Positions 37,658 through 46,179 of a stretch of DNA of 64,000 nt are shown here, piece by piece (position 1 is the first letter of the stretch; the number at the start of each line of letters is the position of its first letter). The notes under the pieces are model-generated. The model saw only the letters and a program-made list of their open reading frames with translations, made no database searches and was not told where the DNA came from. The DNA lies in assembly GCA_036405135.1 (NCBI GenBank), contig DASWYF010000035.1, positions 1-64,000 of the forward strand. Reading direction: 5' to 3'. The position numbers and the translations under genes were made by a program. This DNA is from Verrucomicrobiia bacterium (lineage in GTDB: Bacteria; Verrucomicrobiota; Verrucomicrobiia; Limisphaerales; JAEYXS01).

Positions 37658-38239
37658 ATGCGATTCACCGATCTTGGCAGGGTTTTCCTTGGGGCTGTCT
37701 GGGTGGTTTTATTGGCATCGAATCTGATAGCGGCTGAGGCGTCACCTGAATTCGTGGATACCAATGGCAAGCGGCATAGCCCTTTGACGGTGGGTGAAAA
37801 GAAAGGAGCGGTGCTCGTGTTCGTTTCGCCGTTTTGTCCTACCTCAAATGCGTTTATGCCAGAGGTGAACAAGATCGCGACCCAGTATGCGGATCGCTTT
37901 GTCTTTTATTTTGTGGAAGCGGATGCGGGCATCTCGCTGCCGGATGCGCAAAAGCATGCCTAGGTGATGGAGTTCAAGGTGCCGGTGCTGCTGGACCCGA
38001 AACAGGAACTGGCCAAGCGTGTACAGGCTAAGATGCCCCCCGAAGCCGTGGTGCTAAACGGCAAGGGGGAGGTGCTTTACCAAGGCCGTATCAATGATTT
38101 CTACGTGACACAGACGAAGAAGTTGCCGGAGCCGAAAACACATGATCTGAGGGAGGCTTTGGAGGCGGTTGCAGCGGGAAAAGCGGTCCCAAATCCCAAG
38201 ACGAAGGCGATCGGGTGCTCCATCACGATTGAAAAGTGA
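37658..38239 (+). pseudogene. Exported redoxin/thioredoxin-like gene with in-frame amber stop
   Basis: The same frame runs from 37658 to 38239 with a single TAG at 37961-37963. The part before it has a signal peptide and a redoxin active-site-like FVSPFCPTSNAFMPEVNKIA. The part after it continues the fold (VPVLLDPKQELAKRVQAKMP, PEAVVLNGKGEVLYQGRIND, TKAIGCS). Together they make a normal 193-residue redoxin-like protein of the CPxxN type. Either the gene is freshly inactivated or the stop is a sequencing error. The remainder shows no other damage. Confidence 0.8.
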
Positions 38240-38317
38240 GGAGAATATTTGTGGAATAAGGTGATTTACCTGTTGCGTCCGGGGCTTGGGATGTGAATTA
38301 TACGCGTCCGATCGCGT

Positions 38318-38395
38318 CGGAGCGTAGCTCAGCCTGGCTAGAGCACTTGCTTTGGGAGCAAGACGTCGCAGGTTCGAATCCTGTCGCTCCGACCA
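38318..38395 (+). tRNA. tRNA-Pro (anticodon TGG)
   Basis: The cloverleaf is complete: acceptor CGGAGCG with CGCTCCG, D stem GCTC/GAGC, anticodon stem CTTGC/GCAAG around TTTGGGA (anticodon TGG at 38353-38355), a 5-base variable loop, T arm GCAGG-TTCGAAT-CCTGT, and an encoded CCA end. No integration remnant flanks it. Confidence 0.96.
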
Positions 38396-38418
38396 TCTCT
38401 TCCCCTCACGGTATCATC

Positions 38419-39129
38419 ATGACTCTCAAAGCAATCCGCGCCCAATTACATGCTTACGCGAATCCACGCCGGGCAGCTTTGATGCAGGTGTTTTTCCAGA
38501 CTGCTCCCGGCGGGTATGGGGCAGGGGATAAATTCATTGGATTGACGGTGCCGCAAGTGCGTGAAGTGGTGCGATCAGGATGGGAAGTATCGCCTTCGGT
38601 GGTGCTGGGGCTGTTGAAATCACCCATCCATGAGGAACGCCTGCTGGCCTTGCTTATCTGGGTAAGGCAGTTCAGCAAAGGAGATGAAGTGCGTCGCGAA
38701 GCCATTTACCAGAGTTATCTGGAACACACGCGGTGGATCAATAATTGGGATCTCGTCGATGCGTCAGCACGGGACATCGTGGGCGCATGGCTGGCGGATA
38801 AGGACAGGGGTGTGCTTTACAAGTTGGCCAAGTCTGCGGACTTATGGGAAAGGCGTATAGCCATCATCGCCACGTTTTACTTCATACGGGAGAAGGATTC
38901 TAAGGACACGGTTGCCATTAGTGAAATGCTGCTAAGGGATGAGGAAGACCTTATTCACAAGGCCACGGGCTGGATGCTGCGTGAGACAGGGAAGCGTGAT
39001 TTGGAAGTGCTGGAAGGCTTTTTAAGGAAGCATTGCCGCACAATGCCGCGCACCATGCTCCGCTACGCGATCGAGAAGCTGCCGGAGGTGCGTCGGCGTG
39101 CGTATCTGCAGGGGAAGGTGGAGAAATAA
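38419..39129 (+). CDS. DNA alkylation repair protein, AlkD-like
   Basis: The 236-residue protein is an all-helical HEAT-like DNA glycosylase of the AlkD family, which removes alkylated bases. Characteristic segments are WINNWDLVDASARDIVG (catalytic Asp context), LWERRIAIIATFYFI (Arg context) and HKATGWMLRETGKRD (Trp context). The ATG at 38419 is 24 bases after the tRNA; an upstream in-frame extension would run through the tRNA gene and is not credible. It converges on rpsT. Confidence 0.92.
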   Translation: MTLKAIRAQLHAYANPRRAALMQVFFQTAPGGYGAGDKFIGLTVPQVREVVRSGWEVSPSVVLGLLKSPIHEERLLALLIWVRQFSKGDEVRREAIYQSYLEHTRWINNWDLVDASARDIVGAWLADKDRGVLYKLAKSADLWERRIAIIATFYFIREKDSKDTVAISEMLLRDEEDLIHKATGWMLRETGKRDLEVLEGFLRKHCRTMPRTMLRYAIEKLPEVRRRAYLQGKVEK

Positions 39130-39130
39130 A

Positions 39131-39158
39131 AAAGCGCCCGGATGGTATCCGGGCGCTT
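39131..39158 (-). terminator. Terminator of rpsT (bidirectional)
   Basis: A perfect 12-bp stem (AAGCGCCCGGAT with ATCCGGGCGCTT) closes a GGT loop. On the minus strand it is followed by TTTTTTATTT, so it mainly ends rpsT, and it could also stop alkD transcripts. Confidence 0.9.
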
Positions 39159-39179
39159 ATAGAAATCTAATGGACCAGT

Positions 39180-39461
39180 TTACTTGGCAGCGGCAGGAGC
39201 GGCGGCCTTCTTCAACTGGATGGAGAGGCGGGACTTCTTACGGTCCACGGTTTCCTTCTTGATGACGCCAGCCTTGGCGGCCTTGTCGAGAGCGGAGATG
39301 GCGACCTTCAGGGCCGATGCAGCCTCGTCTTTCTTGCCGCCTTGGAGGAGCTTCAAGTAGCTCTTTTCCAACGTCTTGACCTTGGAGATGACGGCGGTGT
39401 TACGGGACTCTTTACGGGCGCTGCTGCGCACGCGGCGTTCGGCTGACTTCGTATTCGGCAT
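39180..39461 (-). CDS. rpsT: 30S ribosomal protein S20
   Basis: The 93-residue, very basic protein shows the S20 pattern MPNTKSAERRVRSSARKESR, with NTAVISKVKTL and a long helix. It binds 16S rRNA early in 30S assembly. A C-terminal AAAPAAAK tail extends it slightly. It has its own promoter (39502-39529) and terminator. Confidence 0.97.
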   Translation of the reverse strand: MPNTKSAERRVRSSARKESRNTAVISKVKTLEKSYLKLLQGGKKDEAASALKVAISALDKAAKAGVIKKETVDRKKSRLSIQLKKAAAPAAAK

Positions 39462-39501
39462 AGCTTCTAAAAATCGTTTTCTTGCAAACTAAGAGCCGCG
39501 C

Positions 39502-39529
39502 ACTGTAACGGAACCAATAAAGTTGTCAA
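39502..39529 (-). promoter_or_regulatory. Sigma-70-type promoter of rpsT
   Basis: On the minus strand a perfect -35 TTGACA (39524-39529) is followed after 16 bases by -10 TACAGT (39502-39507). This puts the transcript start about 35 bases before the rpsT ATG. Confidence 0.75.
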
Positions 39530-39655
39530 CGGCTTGTTCAGGGATGTTTTTTTACCCATTTTAAAGGTTGGCCAGATTGGATCGCATTAAAAGCGATAGT
39601 TTTTTTCCGCCCTTTTTAGGAAAGGTGTGGTTTCGCTTGCAGGACCAGGAAATCA

Positions 39656-39687
39656 AAAACCCCGCAGGTTTGCACCTGCGGGGTTTT
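39656..39687 (-). terminator. Bidirectional terminator after the ferredoxin gene
   Basis: A 14-bp stem (AAAACCCCGCAGGT with ACCTGCGGGGTTTT) closes a 4-base loop, and on the minus strand it runs into GTTTTTGATTT. It lies 24 bases after the ferredoxin stop. Confidence 0.9.
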
Positions 39688-39710
39688 CAAATTCTCTTAA
39701 GCGGCCTTAA

Positions 39711-39944
39711 TTATTGGCCGTTATTACCGATCGCTTCCACTGGGCAGCCTTCCATGGCTTCCTTGCACTGGGCTTCCTCTTCCGGAGAGCCGGGCTGCTT
39801 GTAGACGTAGGAGTGACCGCCGTCATCGTTGCGGGTGAAGTTCTGCGGAGCGGTTTCGCGGCACAAATCGCAGTCGATGCATTGATTGTCCACGTAGTAC
39901 TTGCCCGCAATGTTTTGCGAATAGCTATTTTCTAGGTCAGCCAT
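39711..39944 (-). CDS. 4Fe-4S ferredoxin
   Basis: This 77-residue protein binds one 4Fe-4S cluster: QCIDCDLC gives CxxCxxC and EGCPVEAI supplies the fourth Cys followed by Pro. An extra Cys lies in EEEAQCKEAMEGCP. It is an electron carrier in the cytoplasm; the partner enzyme cannot be deduced from context. It is monocistronic with its own terminator. Confidence 0.93.
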   Translation of the reverse strand: MADLENSYSQNIAGKYYVDNQCIDCDLCRETAPQNFTRNDDGGHSYVYKQPGSPEEEAQCKEAMEGCPVEAIGNNGQ

Positions 39945-40203
39945 AAAAGTCGGTTTTTAAATCAAAACTTTGCTAGATATGCGGTCCCCTCGCGCGCTTG
40001 GCAAGACGATTCGTGGCACTTTTTCTGTCCTGTCAGCCTGTCCGGACGACCTTACGACTCACTTCCGAAGATAGCACACACTTGCTACCCTTCCAAACCG
40101 GTCGGTAAACTTCTTTTTCCTCATCCTTCCCATGATTAAAACTATTTCTACTACCTTGCATAAAAGCTTCCCATGACGCTCCGATTCCCTATCTTCCCGC
40201 CCC

Positions 40204-41625
40204 GTGAGTGCTAATTCTGTCCGCAAGACCAAAATCATTGCGACACTGGGTCCCGCTACCGATTCACCGGAGATGTTAGGCCGGTTGATCGATGCGGGAA
40301 TGAACATTGCCCGTTTGAACATGTCCCACGCTCCCCATGACTGGGTACGGCGTGTAGTGAAAGACATCCGTGCCGCCGCCAAGGCGCGCGGAGTGAGCGT
40401 GGGTATCCTCATGGATACCCAAGGGCCCGCCATCCGCACCGGCGATCTGCCGGTCGCCCTGGATCTCCAGCCCGGTGAAATCTTCAACTTCACCGTCCGC
40501 GGTGAACAGAGTGAAGAACACCGCTCGGTGGATGTGAACTACGAGAACTTTATCAACGATATCAGCGTAGGCGATACTGTCCTGGTGGATAACGGGGCCA
40601 TCCACATGAAAGTGCTGGCCAAGCATAACAACCATGTGAAGTGCGAAGTGCTTACCCCGGGCAAACTGGGTAGCCGTCGGCACATCAACTTGCCTGGCGT
40701 GAAAGTCAGTTTGCCAGCCATGACGAGCAAAGATTTGGCGGATATCGCCGTCGGGCTCGAGATGGGCGTTGATTACATCGCGCTCTCCTTCGTGCGCGAA
40801 TCCAAGGACATCCAGCAGCTCCGCGCTGTGGTGGAAAAAGCCAATCCGCGTCCGCTCATCGTGGCGAAGATCGAGGATCAGCAGGCCATCAAGAATATCA
40901 ACAGCATCATCGCGGAAGCGGATGCCATCATGGTGGCCCGCGGGGACCTCGGCATCGAGTGCCCTTACGAGGAGCTGCCCATCATCCAGCGCAAGATTGT
41001 GAAGACATGTCTGCGCGTTGGTCGCCCGGTCATCGTGGCCACGCACATGCTGGAAAGCATGATCTCTACGCCGCATCCGACGCGCGCCGAGATCACGGAC
41101 GTGGCGAATGCCGTCTATGAACAGGCAGACGCCATCATGCTCAGCGGTGAAACCACGGTGGGCAAGTATCCGCTCAAATGTCTCGAAGTGATGGATCGTG
41201 TGGCCAGCCGTATCGAACGCTCTGGCGGTGCGAACTTCCAGGAACGTGCCGAGTTCACCAGCCCGCGACAGAAGCTCGTGAAGAGCGCTGTGGTGATGGC
41301 GGATGAATTGCGCGCGGATGCCATCGTGATCTTCACGATCCGCGGCACCATGGCGCGTTACACCTCATGGATGCGCCCACGTCATTCCAAGATCTTCGCC
41401 GTGTGCGAATCTCAGGAGATGGCGGACCAGATGACGTTGCTCTATGGCGTTGTGCCGGTAGTGATGCCGTTCAACCACGCATCACCGGAGAAGACGATCA
41501 GCCCGGCGATTGATGCCTTGAAGAAGAGCGGTTATGTGGCCAAGGGGAACACCGTGGTGGTCGTGAGTTCCATCTCGGCTGAGGAACGCATCGTGGAAGC
41601 GATCCAGATGCGGGTGGTGGAGTAA
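40204..41625 (+). CDS. pyk: Pyruvate kinase
   Basis: The 473-residue enzyme makes pyruvate and ATP from phosphoenolpyruvate. It has the N-terminal KTKIIATLGPATDSPEML, GMNIARLNMSH, the catalytic-site stretch KIEDQQAIKNI with MVARGDLGIE, and a C-terminal allosteric-type domain. Start is GTG at 40204. The 259-base gap upstream shows no other gene. A terminator follows. Confidence 0.96.
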   Translation: MSANSVRKTKIIATLGPATDSPEMLGRLIDAGMNIARLNMSHAPHDWVRRVVKDIRAAAKARGVSVGILMDTQGPAIRTGDLPVALDLQPGEIFNFTVRGEQSEEHRSVDVNYENFINDISVGDTVLVDNGAIHMKVLAKHNNHVKCEVLTPGKLGSRRHINLPGVKVSLPAMTSKDLADIAVGLEMGVDYIALSFVRESKDIQQLRAVVEKANPRPLIVAKIEDQQAIKNINSIIAEADAIMVARGDLGIECPYEELPIIQRKIVKTCLRVGRPVIVATHMLESMISTPHPTRAEITDVANAVYEQADAIMLSGETTVGKYPLKCLEVMDRVASRIERSGGANFQERAEFTSPRQKLVKSAVVMADELRADAIVIFTIRGTMARYTSWMRPRHSKIFAVCESQEMADQMTLLYGVVPVVMPFNHASPEKTISPAIDALKKSGYVAKGNTVVVVSSISAEERIVEAIQMRVVE

Positions 41626-41645
41626 GTCTAAAAACAACTGTTACG

Positions 41646-41680
41646 AAAGAGGCTGCGCCGTTTGGTGTAGCCTCTTTTTA
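41646..41680 (+). terminator. Rho-independent terminator after pyk
   Basis: A 14-bp stem (AAAGAGGCTGCGCC with GGTGTAGCCTCTTT, two G-T pairs) with a GTTT loop runs into TTTTTAT. Confidence 0.9.
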
Positions 41681-41785
41681 TGTACGTATGAGAATAAAAC
41701 CCCGCTTAAATCCAGAACCGAACAAAAACTTTCATCTGCCCGCCTGCATCATCACTTGTTAACTAGGCTGCTACTGTCGAAAAAT

Positions 41786-41813
41786 ATGACAAACGTAGAT
41801 TTTACGATATAGT
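41786..41813 (+). promoter_or_regulatory. Candidate promoter of sucA
   Basis: ATGACA (41786-41791) and TATAGT (41808-41813) are spaced by 16 bases in an AT-rich stretch. The predicted transcript start would be within a few bases of the ATG at 41825, implying a very short leader. Confidence 0.35.
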
Positions 41814-41824
41814 GAAAGTTGGGT

Positions 41825-44620
41825 ATGAGTGAGCATCGCCTTCCGGCACATGTTTTGAACCTCGGGTATCTTGAGGAACTCCAGTCGGCACACGAACGGG
41901 ACCCTAAAACCGTGCCGCCTGAGTGGGGCGAATATTTTCAGTCCGTCTCCAATGGCAAGGTGGCCTCTTCAGCAGAACTGCGTCCATCACCCGCACCCGT
42001 CAAAGCCAAGCCCTTAGCGCAGCCAAAGCTATCTCCCGTCACCTCGAATGGTGCGGATTCTGGTGTCTGGCATGACCGCATCAATCAGCTCATCCGGTCC
42101 TATCGCGTGCGCGGCCATATCATCGCGCAGGTGCATCCCATCGGTGAGACGCCGCGTATCCCGGCGGAGTTAGACCCTTCCTATTACGGTTTTTCTGCCA
42201 GTGATTTCGATCGCGAGTTCTCCTGCGAAACCTTGGTGGATGAGAACCCGCTGACGCTTCGTAAAATTCTAGAGATTTTGCGGAATACTTATTGTCGCTC
42301 CATCGGCGTGCAATACATGCACATTGATGATCTGGATGTGCGGCAATGGTTGCAGCAGCAGATGGAGCCGTGCCAGAACCGCATCACGCTCGCGCCGGAT
42401 ATCCAGAAACGCATCTTTTCCAGACTCACCGATGCGACGATGTTCGAGGAGTTCATCCGTAAAAAGTTTCTCGGCGCGAAAAGCTTTTCACTCGAAGGCA
42501 GTGAAAGCCTGTTGCCGCTGCTCGACCTCGCCATTGAGAAGGCCGGTGGCCAGGGCGTGAAGGAGATCGTTATCGGCATGGCGCATCGTGGGCGGTTGAA
42601 CGTGCTCGCGAACATCATGGGCAAAAGTCCACGCCAGATTTTCCGCGAGTTCGCCGATGCTGATCCGCAATATTACGTGGGCGGTGGCGATGTGAAATAT
42701 CATCTCGGCCACAGCAATGATTGGCAGACGGCGGCGGGTGATACGGTTCACCTCTCGCTGTGCTTTAATCCGAGCCACCTCGAATTCGTGAACACCGTGG
42801 TGCTGGGCCGTGTGCGAGCGAAGCAAGATCGTGTGGGCGATACGGATCACACTTCATGCATGGGCTTGCTCATCCACGGTGATGCGGCATTTGCCGGTGA
42901 AGGCATCGTGCAGGAGACGCTTAATCTCAGTCAGCTTGCTGGCTACACCACTGGTGGGACGTTGCATATCGTGGTGAATAATCAGATCGGATTCACCACC
43001 ACGCCGGGTGATGCGCGTTCCTGCCTTTACGCCACGGATGTTGCGCGCATGTTGCAAGTGCCCATCTTCCATGTGAATGGTGAGGACCCGGAGGCGGTCG
43101 CGCAGTCGTTGCATGTGGCAATGGATTTCCGGAAGAAATTCAAACGCGACGTGTTCATCGACATGTATGGCTATCGCAAGCTGGGCCATAACGAAACGGA
43201 TGAACCGTCCTTCACGCAACCGGTGCTGTATCAAGCCATCGCCCAGCGCAAGCCGGTGCGTGAGGCGTATCTGGAGCAGTTGTTAAAACTCGAAGGCATC
43301 TCTGCCGAAGAAGCCGAACAGATCGCTGCTGAACGCCGTGAGAAATTGGAGAAGGAGCTGACGGAGTCTAAGAATAAAGATTACAAGCGGCCTGGCGAGA
43401 AGGCGCGTGGGGTGTGGGCGAAGAGTGCCTATCATGGTGGTGATGAAGAGACGGTGAAAGAGGTGAAGACGGGCGTGGAACAAAAGCGCCTGAGCGAGCT
43501 GCTGAAGAAGCTGACGGAACGTCCTAAGCAATTCACGCCGCATCCGAAGCTTGAGCGTATTCGCGAGACTTGGCTCAAGATGGCGGAAGGGGGAGAGCCG
43601 CTCGATTGGGCCGCCGCTGAAGCACTCGCATATGCTTCACTCGCTACGGAAGGCGTTCGTATCCGCATCTCGGGACAGGATGCGCGACGCGGCACGTTCA
43701 GTCATCGTCATGCCGTGCTGCATGATTTTCAAGGCAAGGGCATCTACACCCCGTTGCAACATCTCTCTCCAGAGCAAGCACCGTTCGAGGTCTATAACAG
43801 CCCCTTGTCCGAGGCCGGGGTGCTGGGCTTTGATTATGGTTACAGCTTGGATTACCCAGATGGCCTGGTGATCTGGGAGGCGCAGTTCGGTGATTTTGTG
43901 AATGCCGCGCAGGTGATCATTGATCAGTTCATCACCAGCGCGGAGGATAAGTGGAAGCGCCTTTCCGGCCTCGTCATGCTGCTGCCGCATGGTTACGAGG
44001 GCATGGGGCCAGAGCATTCGAGCGCGCGCTTGGAACGATTCCTCGGGCTTTGCGCGGAAGATAATATGCAGGTGGCGTATCCTTCCACACCCGCACAGTT
44101 CTTCCATTTGCTACGACGTCAGGCGTTGAGTCTGTGGCGCAAGCCTTTGGTGGTGCTGACGCCGAAGAGCATGCTGCGTCTACCAGAAGCGCGATCGACT
44201 TTGGCGGAACTTGCGGAAGGTTCTTTTCAGCGGGTCATTCCCGACACAGAGGCCAAGCAAGCCAGCCGTATTCTGCTCTGCAGCGGCAAGGTCTATCACG
44301 AACTGGTGAAGCATCGCACCGAACACAAGCGCGATGACGTGGCCATCCTGCGGCTCGAACAATTTTATCCGCTCAAACGCGATCTGCTGGAAGAGCAACT
44401 GAAAGCATTTCCGAAAGGCACACCGCTGGTCTGGGTGCAGGAGGAGCCGATCAATATGGGCGCTTACGGTTATCTGCATCTGCACTTGAGTCGCTTGCGG
44501 GATTATCCGCTCTCGGTGGCTGCGCGCGCTGAATCGGCCAGCCCGGCTTCTGGTTCCTCCACGGTTCACAAACAGGAACAGCAACTCATCATCAACTTCG
44601 CTTTTGGGCAGGCTTCCTGA
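41825..44620 (+). CDS. sucA: 2-oxoglutarate dehydrogenase E1 component
   Basis: SucA decarboxylates 2-oxoglutarate in the TCA cycle. The 931-residue ThDP enzyme has the N-terminal E2-binding-like segment LGYLEELQSAHERDP, the RVRGHIIAQVHPIG region, the ThDP site around HGDAAFAGEGIVQETLNLS with NNQIGFTT, and the C-terminal LPHGYEGMGPEHSSARLER. A TTG six bases earlier is less likely. It is followed at 22 bases by sucB in a two-gene operon; no lpd gene is nearby. Confidence 0.96.
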   Translation: MSEHRLPAHVLNLGYLEELQSAHERDPKTVPPEWGEYFQSVSNGKVASSAELRPSPAPVKAKPLAQPKLSPVTSNGADSGVWHDRINQLIRSYRVRGHIIAQVHPIGETPRIPAELDPSYYGFSASDFDREFSCETLVDENPLTLRKILEILRNTYCRSIGVQYMHIDDLDVRQWLQQQMEPCQNRITLAPDIQKRIFSRLTDATMFEEFIRKKFLGAKSFSLEGSESLLPLLDLAIEKAGGQGVKEIVIGMAHRGRLNVLANIMGKSPRQIFREFADADPQYYVGGGDVKYHLGHSNDWQTAAGDTVHLSLCFNPSHLEFVNTVVLGRVRAKQDRVGDTDHTSCMGLLIHGDAAFAGEGIVQETLNLSQLAGYTTGGTLHIVVNNQIGFTTTPGDARSCLYATDVARMLQVPIFHVNGEDPEAVAQSLHVAMDFRKKFKRDVFIDMYGYRKLGHNETDEPSFTQPVLYQAIAQRKPVREAYLEQLLKLEGISAEEAEQIAAERREKLEKELTESKNKDYKRPGEKARGVWAKSAYHGGDEETVKEVKTGVEQKRLSELLKKLTERPKQFTPHPKLERIRETWLKMAEGGEPLDWAAAEALAYASLATEGVRIRISGQDARRGTFSHRHAVLHDFQGKGIYTPLQHLSPEQAPFEVYNSPLSEAGVLGFDYGYSLDYPDGLVIWEAQFGDFVNAAQVIIDQFITSAEDKWKRLSGLVMLLPHGYEGMGPEHSSARLERFLGLCAEDNMQVAYPSTPAQFFHLLRRQALSLWRKPLVVLTPKSMLRLPEARSTLAELAEGSFQRVIPDTEAKQASRILLCSGKVYHELVKHRTEHKRDDVAILRLEQFYPLKRDLLEEQLKAFPKGTPLVWVQEEPINMGAYGYLHLHLSRLRDYPLSVAARAESASPASGSSTVHKQEQQLIINFAFGQAS

Positions 44621-44642
44621 CGTATTTTGAAAGAACACTTTT

Positions 44643-45956
44643 ATGGCCATTGAAATCAAAATCCCCTCCTTGGGCGAATCCATCACCGAGGTTCAGATCG
44701 CTTCCTGGCTGGTGAAGGAAGGCGATAGCGTGACGAAGGATCAGAATCTCGTAAGCATCGAGAGCGAGAAAGCCACGGTGGAAATCGCCGCGCCCGAGGC
44801 CGGTGTGGTCGGCAAGATTCTGAAGGGTAACGGCTCCGCCGCGAATGTCGGCGATGTGATCGGCAGCATCGAGGCAGGCGGTGAAAAACCTGCGGATACC
44901 AAAGCGGAAAAACCGGCCGAGGCGAAGGAAGAGAAAACTGCCGCGCCAGCCCCTGAGAAAAAGGCCGCGAAGAAGAGTTCTGCTGAGAAGAGCGCAACCA
45001 CTGCATCGGCTCCCGTTGAGAAACCGGCGGAGAAGAAAGAACCGGCCAAGGAAGCGGAAGCGAAAACAACTGCGTCTGAAAAACCAGCGAGCGAACCTGC
45101 CCCCAGCAAGCCCGTGAAGAATGAAGTGGCCCCGCAACCTGTCGTTGAAAACGAGGAAGAGATGACGGAAGAAGCGAGTGAGCCTGAGGTGAAAGCACCG
45201 GTTGCCAAAGAAACTGCATCGGCACCAGCGCAGAAGCCGGTGAGCAAAGATGATTCGCGTCGCGAAGAGGTAAAGCCGATGACGCCTTTGCGTCGCACGG
45301 TGGCGAAGCGTCTCGTTGAGGCACAGCACAGCATGGCGATCCTCAGCACGTTCAACGAGATCGACATGTCCAAGGTGATGGCGCTTCGCAAACAATATCA
45401 GGAGGCATTTCAGGCGAAGGCCGGGGTGAAGCTCGGTTTCATGTCCTTCTTCGTGAAGGCCGTCATCGAAGCCCTCAAGACGGTGCCGCAGCTCAATGCG
45501 GAGATTCGTGGCAATGACATTGTGTATCGTCATTACTATGACATCGGCGTGGCGATCGGTGCGGGCAAGGGGTTGGTCGTGCCGCCGATCCGTAATGCGG
45601 AGAAGTTGAGTTTTGGCGAGATCGAGAAAACCATCGCGGACCTCGGTGTGCGGGCGAAGGATAACAAATTGAAACCGCAGGAATTGGAGGGCGGCACGTT
45701 CACCATCAGCAATGGCGGTATCTATGGCTCGTTGCTCTCCACGCCCATTATCAACCCTCCGCAGAGTGGCATCCTCGGCCTGCACAGCATCCAAGAGCGC
45801 CCCGTGGCCCGCGATGGCCAAGTCGTCATCCGCCCCATGATGTACGTGGCACTGAGCTACGACCACCGCATCGTCGATGGGCGGGAGGCGGTGCAATTCC
45901 TCGTCCGCGTGAAGGATATCATCGAAGACCCGACGCGGTTGTTGTTGGAGATTTGA
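44643..45956 (+). CDS. sucB: Dihydrolipoyl succinyltransferase (E2) without a recognisable E3-binding domain
   Basis: The 437-residue E2 has one lipoyl domain (residues 1-78; Lys43 in [12 protein letters not shown]) and a catalytic domain from about residue 213 ([66 protein letters not shown]). Between them is a linker of about 130 residues, made of Lys, Ala, Pro and Glu ([25 protein letters not shown]). The small peripheral-subunit-binding domain that normally holds dihydrolipoamide dehydrogenase, with its GTGxxGRI signature, is absent. E3 must therefore be recruited some other way, or act as a free enzyme. The gene follows sucA directly. Confidence 0.93.
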   Translation: MAIEIKIPSLGESITEVQIASWLVKEGDSVTKDQNLVSIESEKATVEIAAPEAGVVGKILKGNGSAANVGDVIGSIEAGGEKPADTKAEKPAEAKEEKTAAPAPEKKAAKKSSAEKSATTASAPVEKPAEKKEPAKEAEAKTTASEKPASEPAPSKPVKNEVAPQPVVENEEEMTEEASEPEVKAPVAKETASAPAQKPVSKDDSRREEVKPMTPLRRTVAKRLVEAQHSMAILSTFNEIDMSKVMALRKQYQEAFQAKAGVKLGFMSFFVKAVIEALKTVPQLNAEIRGNDIVYRHYYDIGVAIGAGKGLVVPPIRNAEKLSFGEIEKTIADLGVRAKDNKLKPQELEGGTFTISNGGIYGSLLSTPIINPPQSGILGLHSIQERPVARDGQVVIRPMMYVALSYDHRIVDGREAVQFLVRVKDIIEDPTRLLLEI

Positions 45957-45968
45957 GGTTGCTTGTTC

Positions 45969-46106
45969 TTGGAGCGCGACTGTGTGTGCGGAGCACCAGT
46001 CGCAGCGGGTGGATAGCTAAAGGAAGTCTCGAAATATTTTATAGGCGCTCGGCGTGTTTCGCGTGCTGCGGCTGATTCCGCAAGCGGAACACAGCCGCGG
46101 TCCAAA
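45969..46106. repeat. Palindromic repeat family C between sucB and the next gene
   Basis: The region opens with TTGGAGCGCGACTGTGT and ends with CACAGCCGCGGTCCAA, the same arrangement as at 49022-49129. A hairpin at 46068-46098 pairs GCGGCTG and TTCCGC with GCGGAA and CAGCCGC. No gene is visible in the 223-base gap. Confidence 0.6.
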
Positions 46107-46179
46107 GGAGGGCAATAGGTTTCATTGCCTACTAACCTTCCGCTGGCCAATCCTGGATAATTCGCCTATACACTAGCGA

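Noticed and set aside
37961-37963. TAG read as pyrrolysine or as a programmed recoding site
   Set aside because: No pyl genes or stimulatory structure are visible, and redoxins need no special residue at this position. A nonsense mutation or sequencing error is simpler.
38318-38395. tRNA-Pro as an integration site of a genomic island
   Set aside because: No integrase or repeated tRNA 3' end is visible on either side; the flanking genes look like ordinary chromosomal genes.
38293-38418. N-terminal extension of the AlkD-like protein
   Set aside because: It would translate through the complete tRNA-Pro gene.
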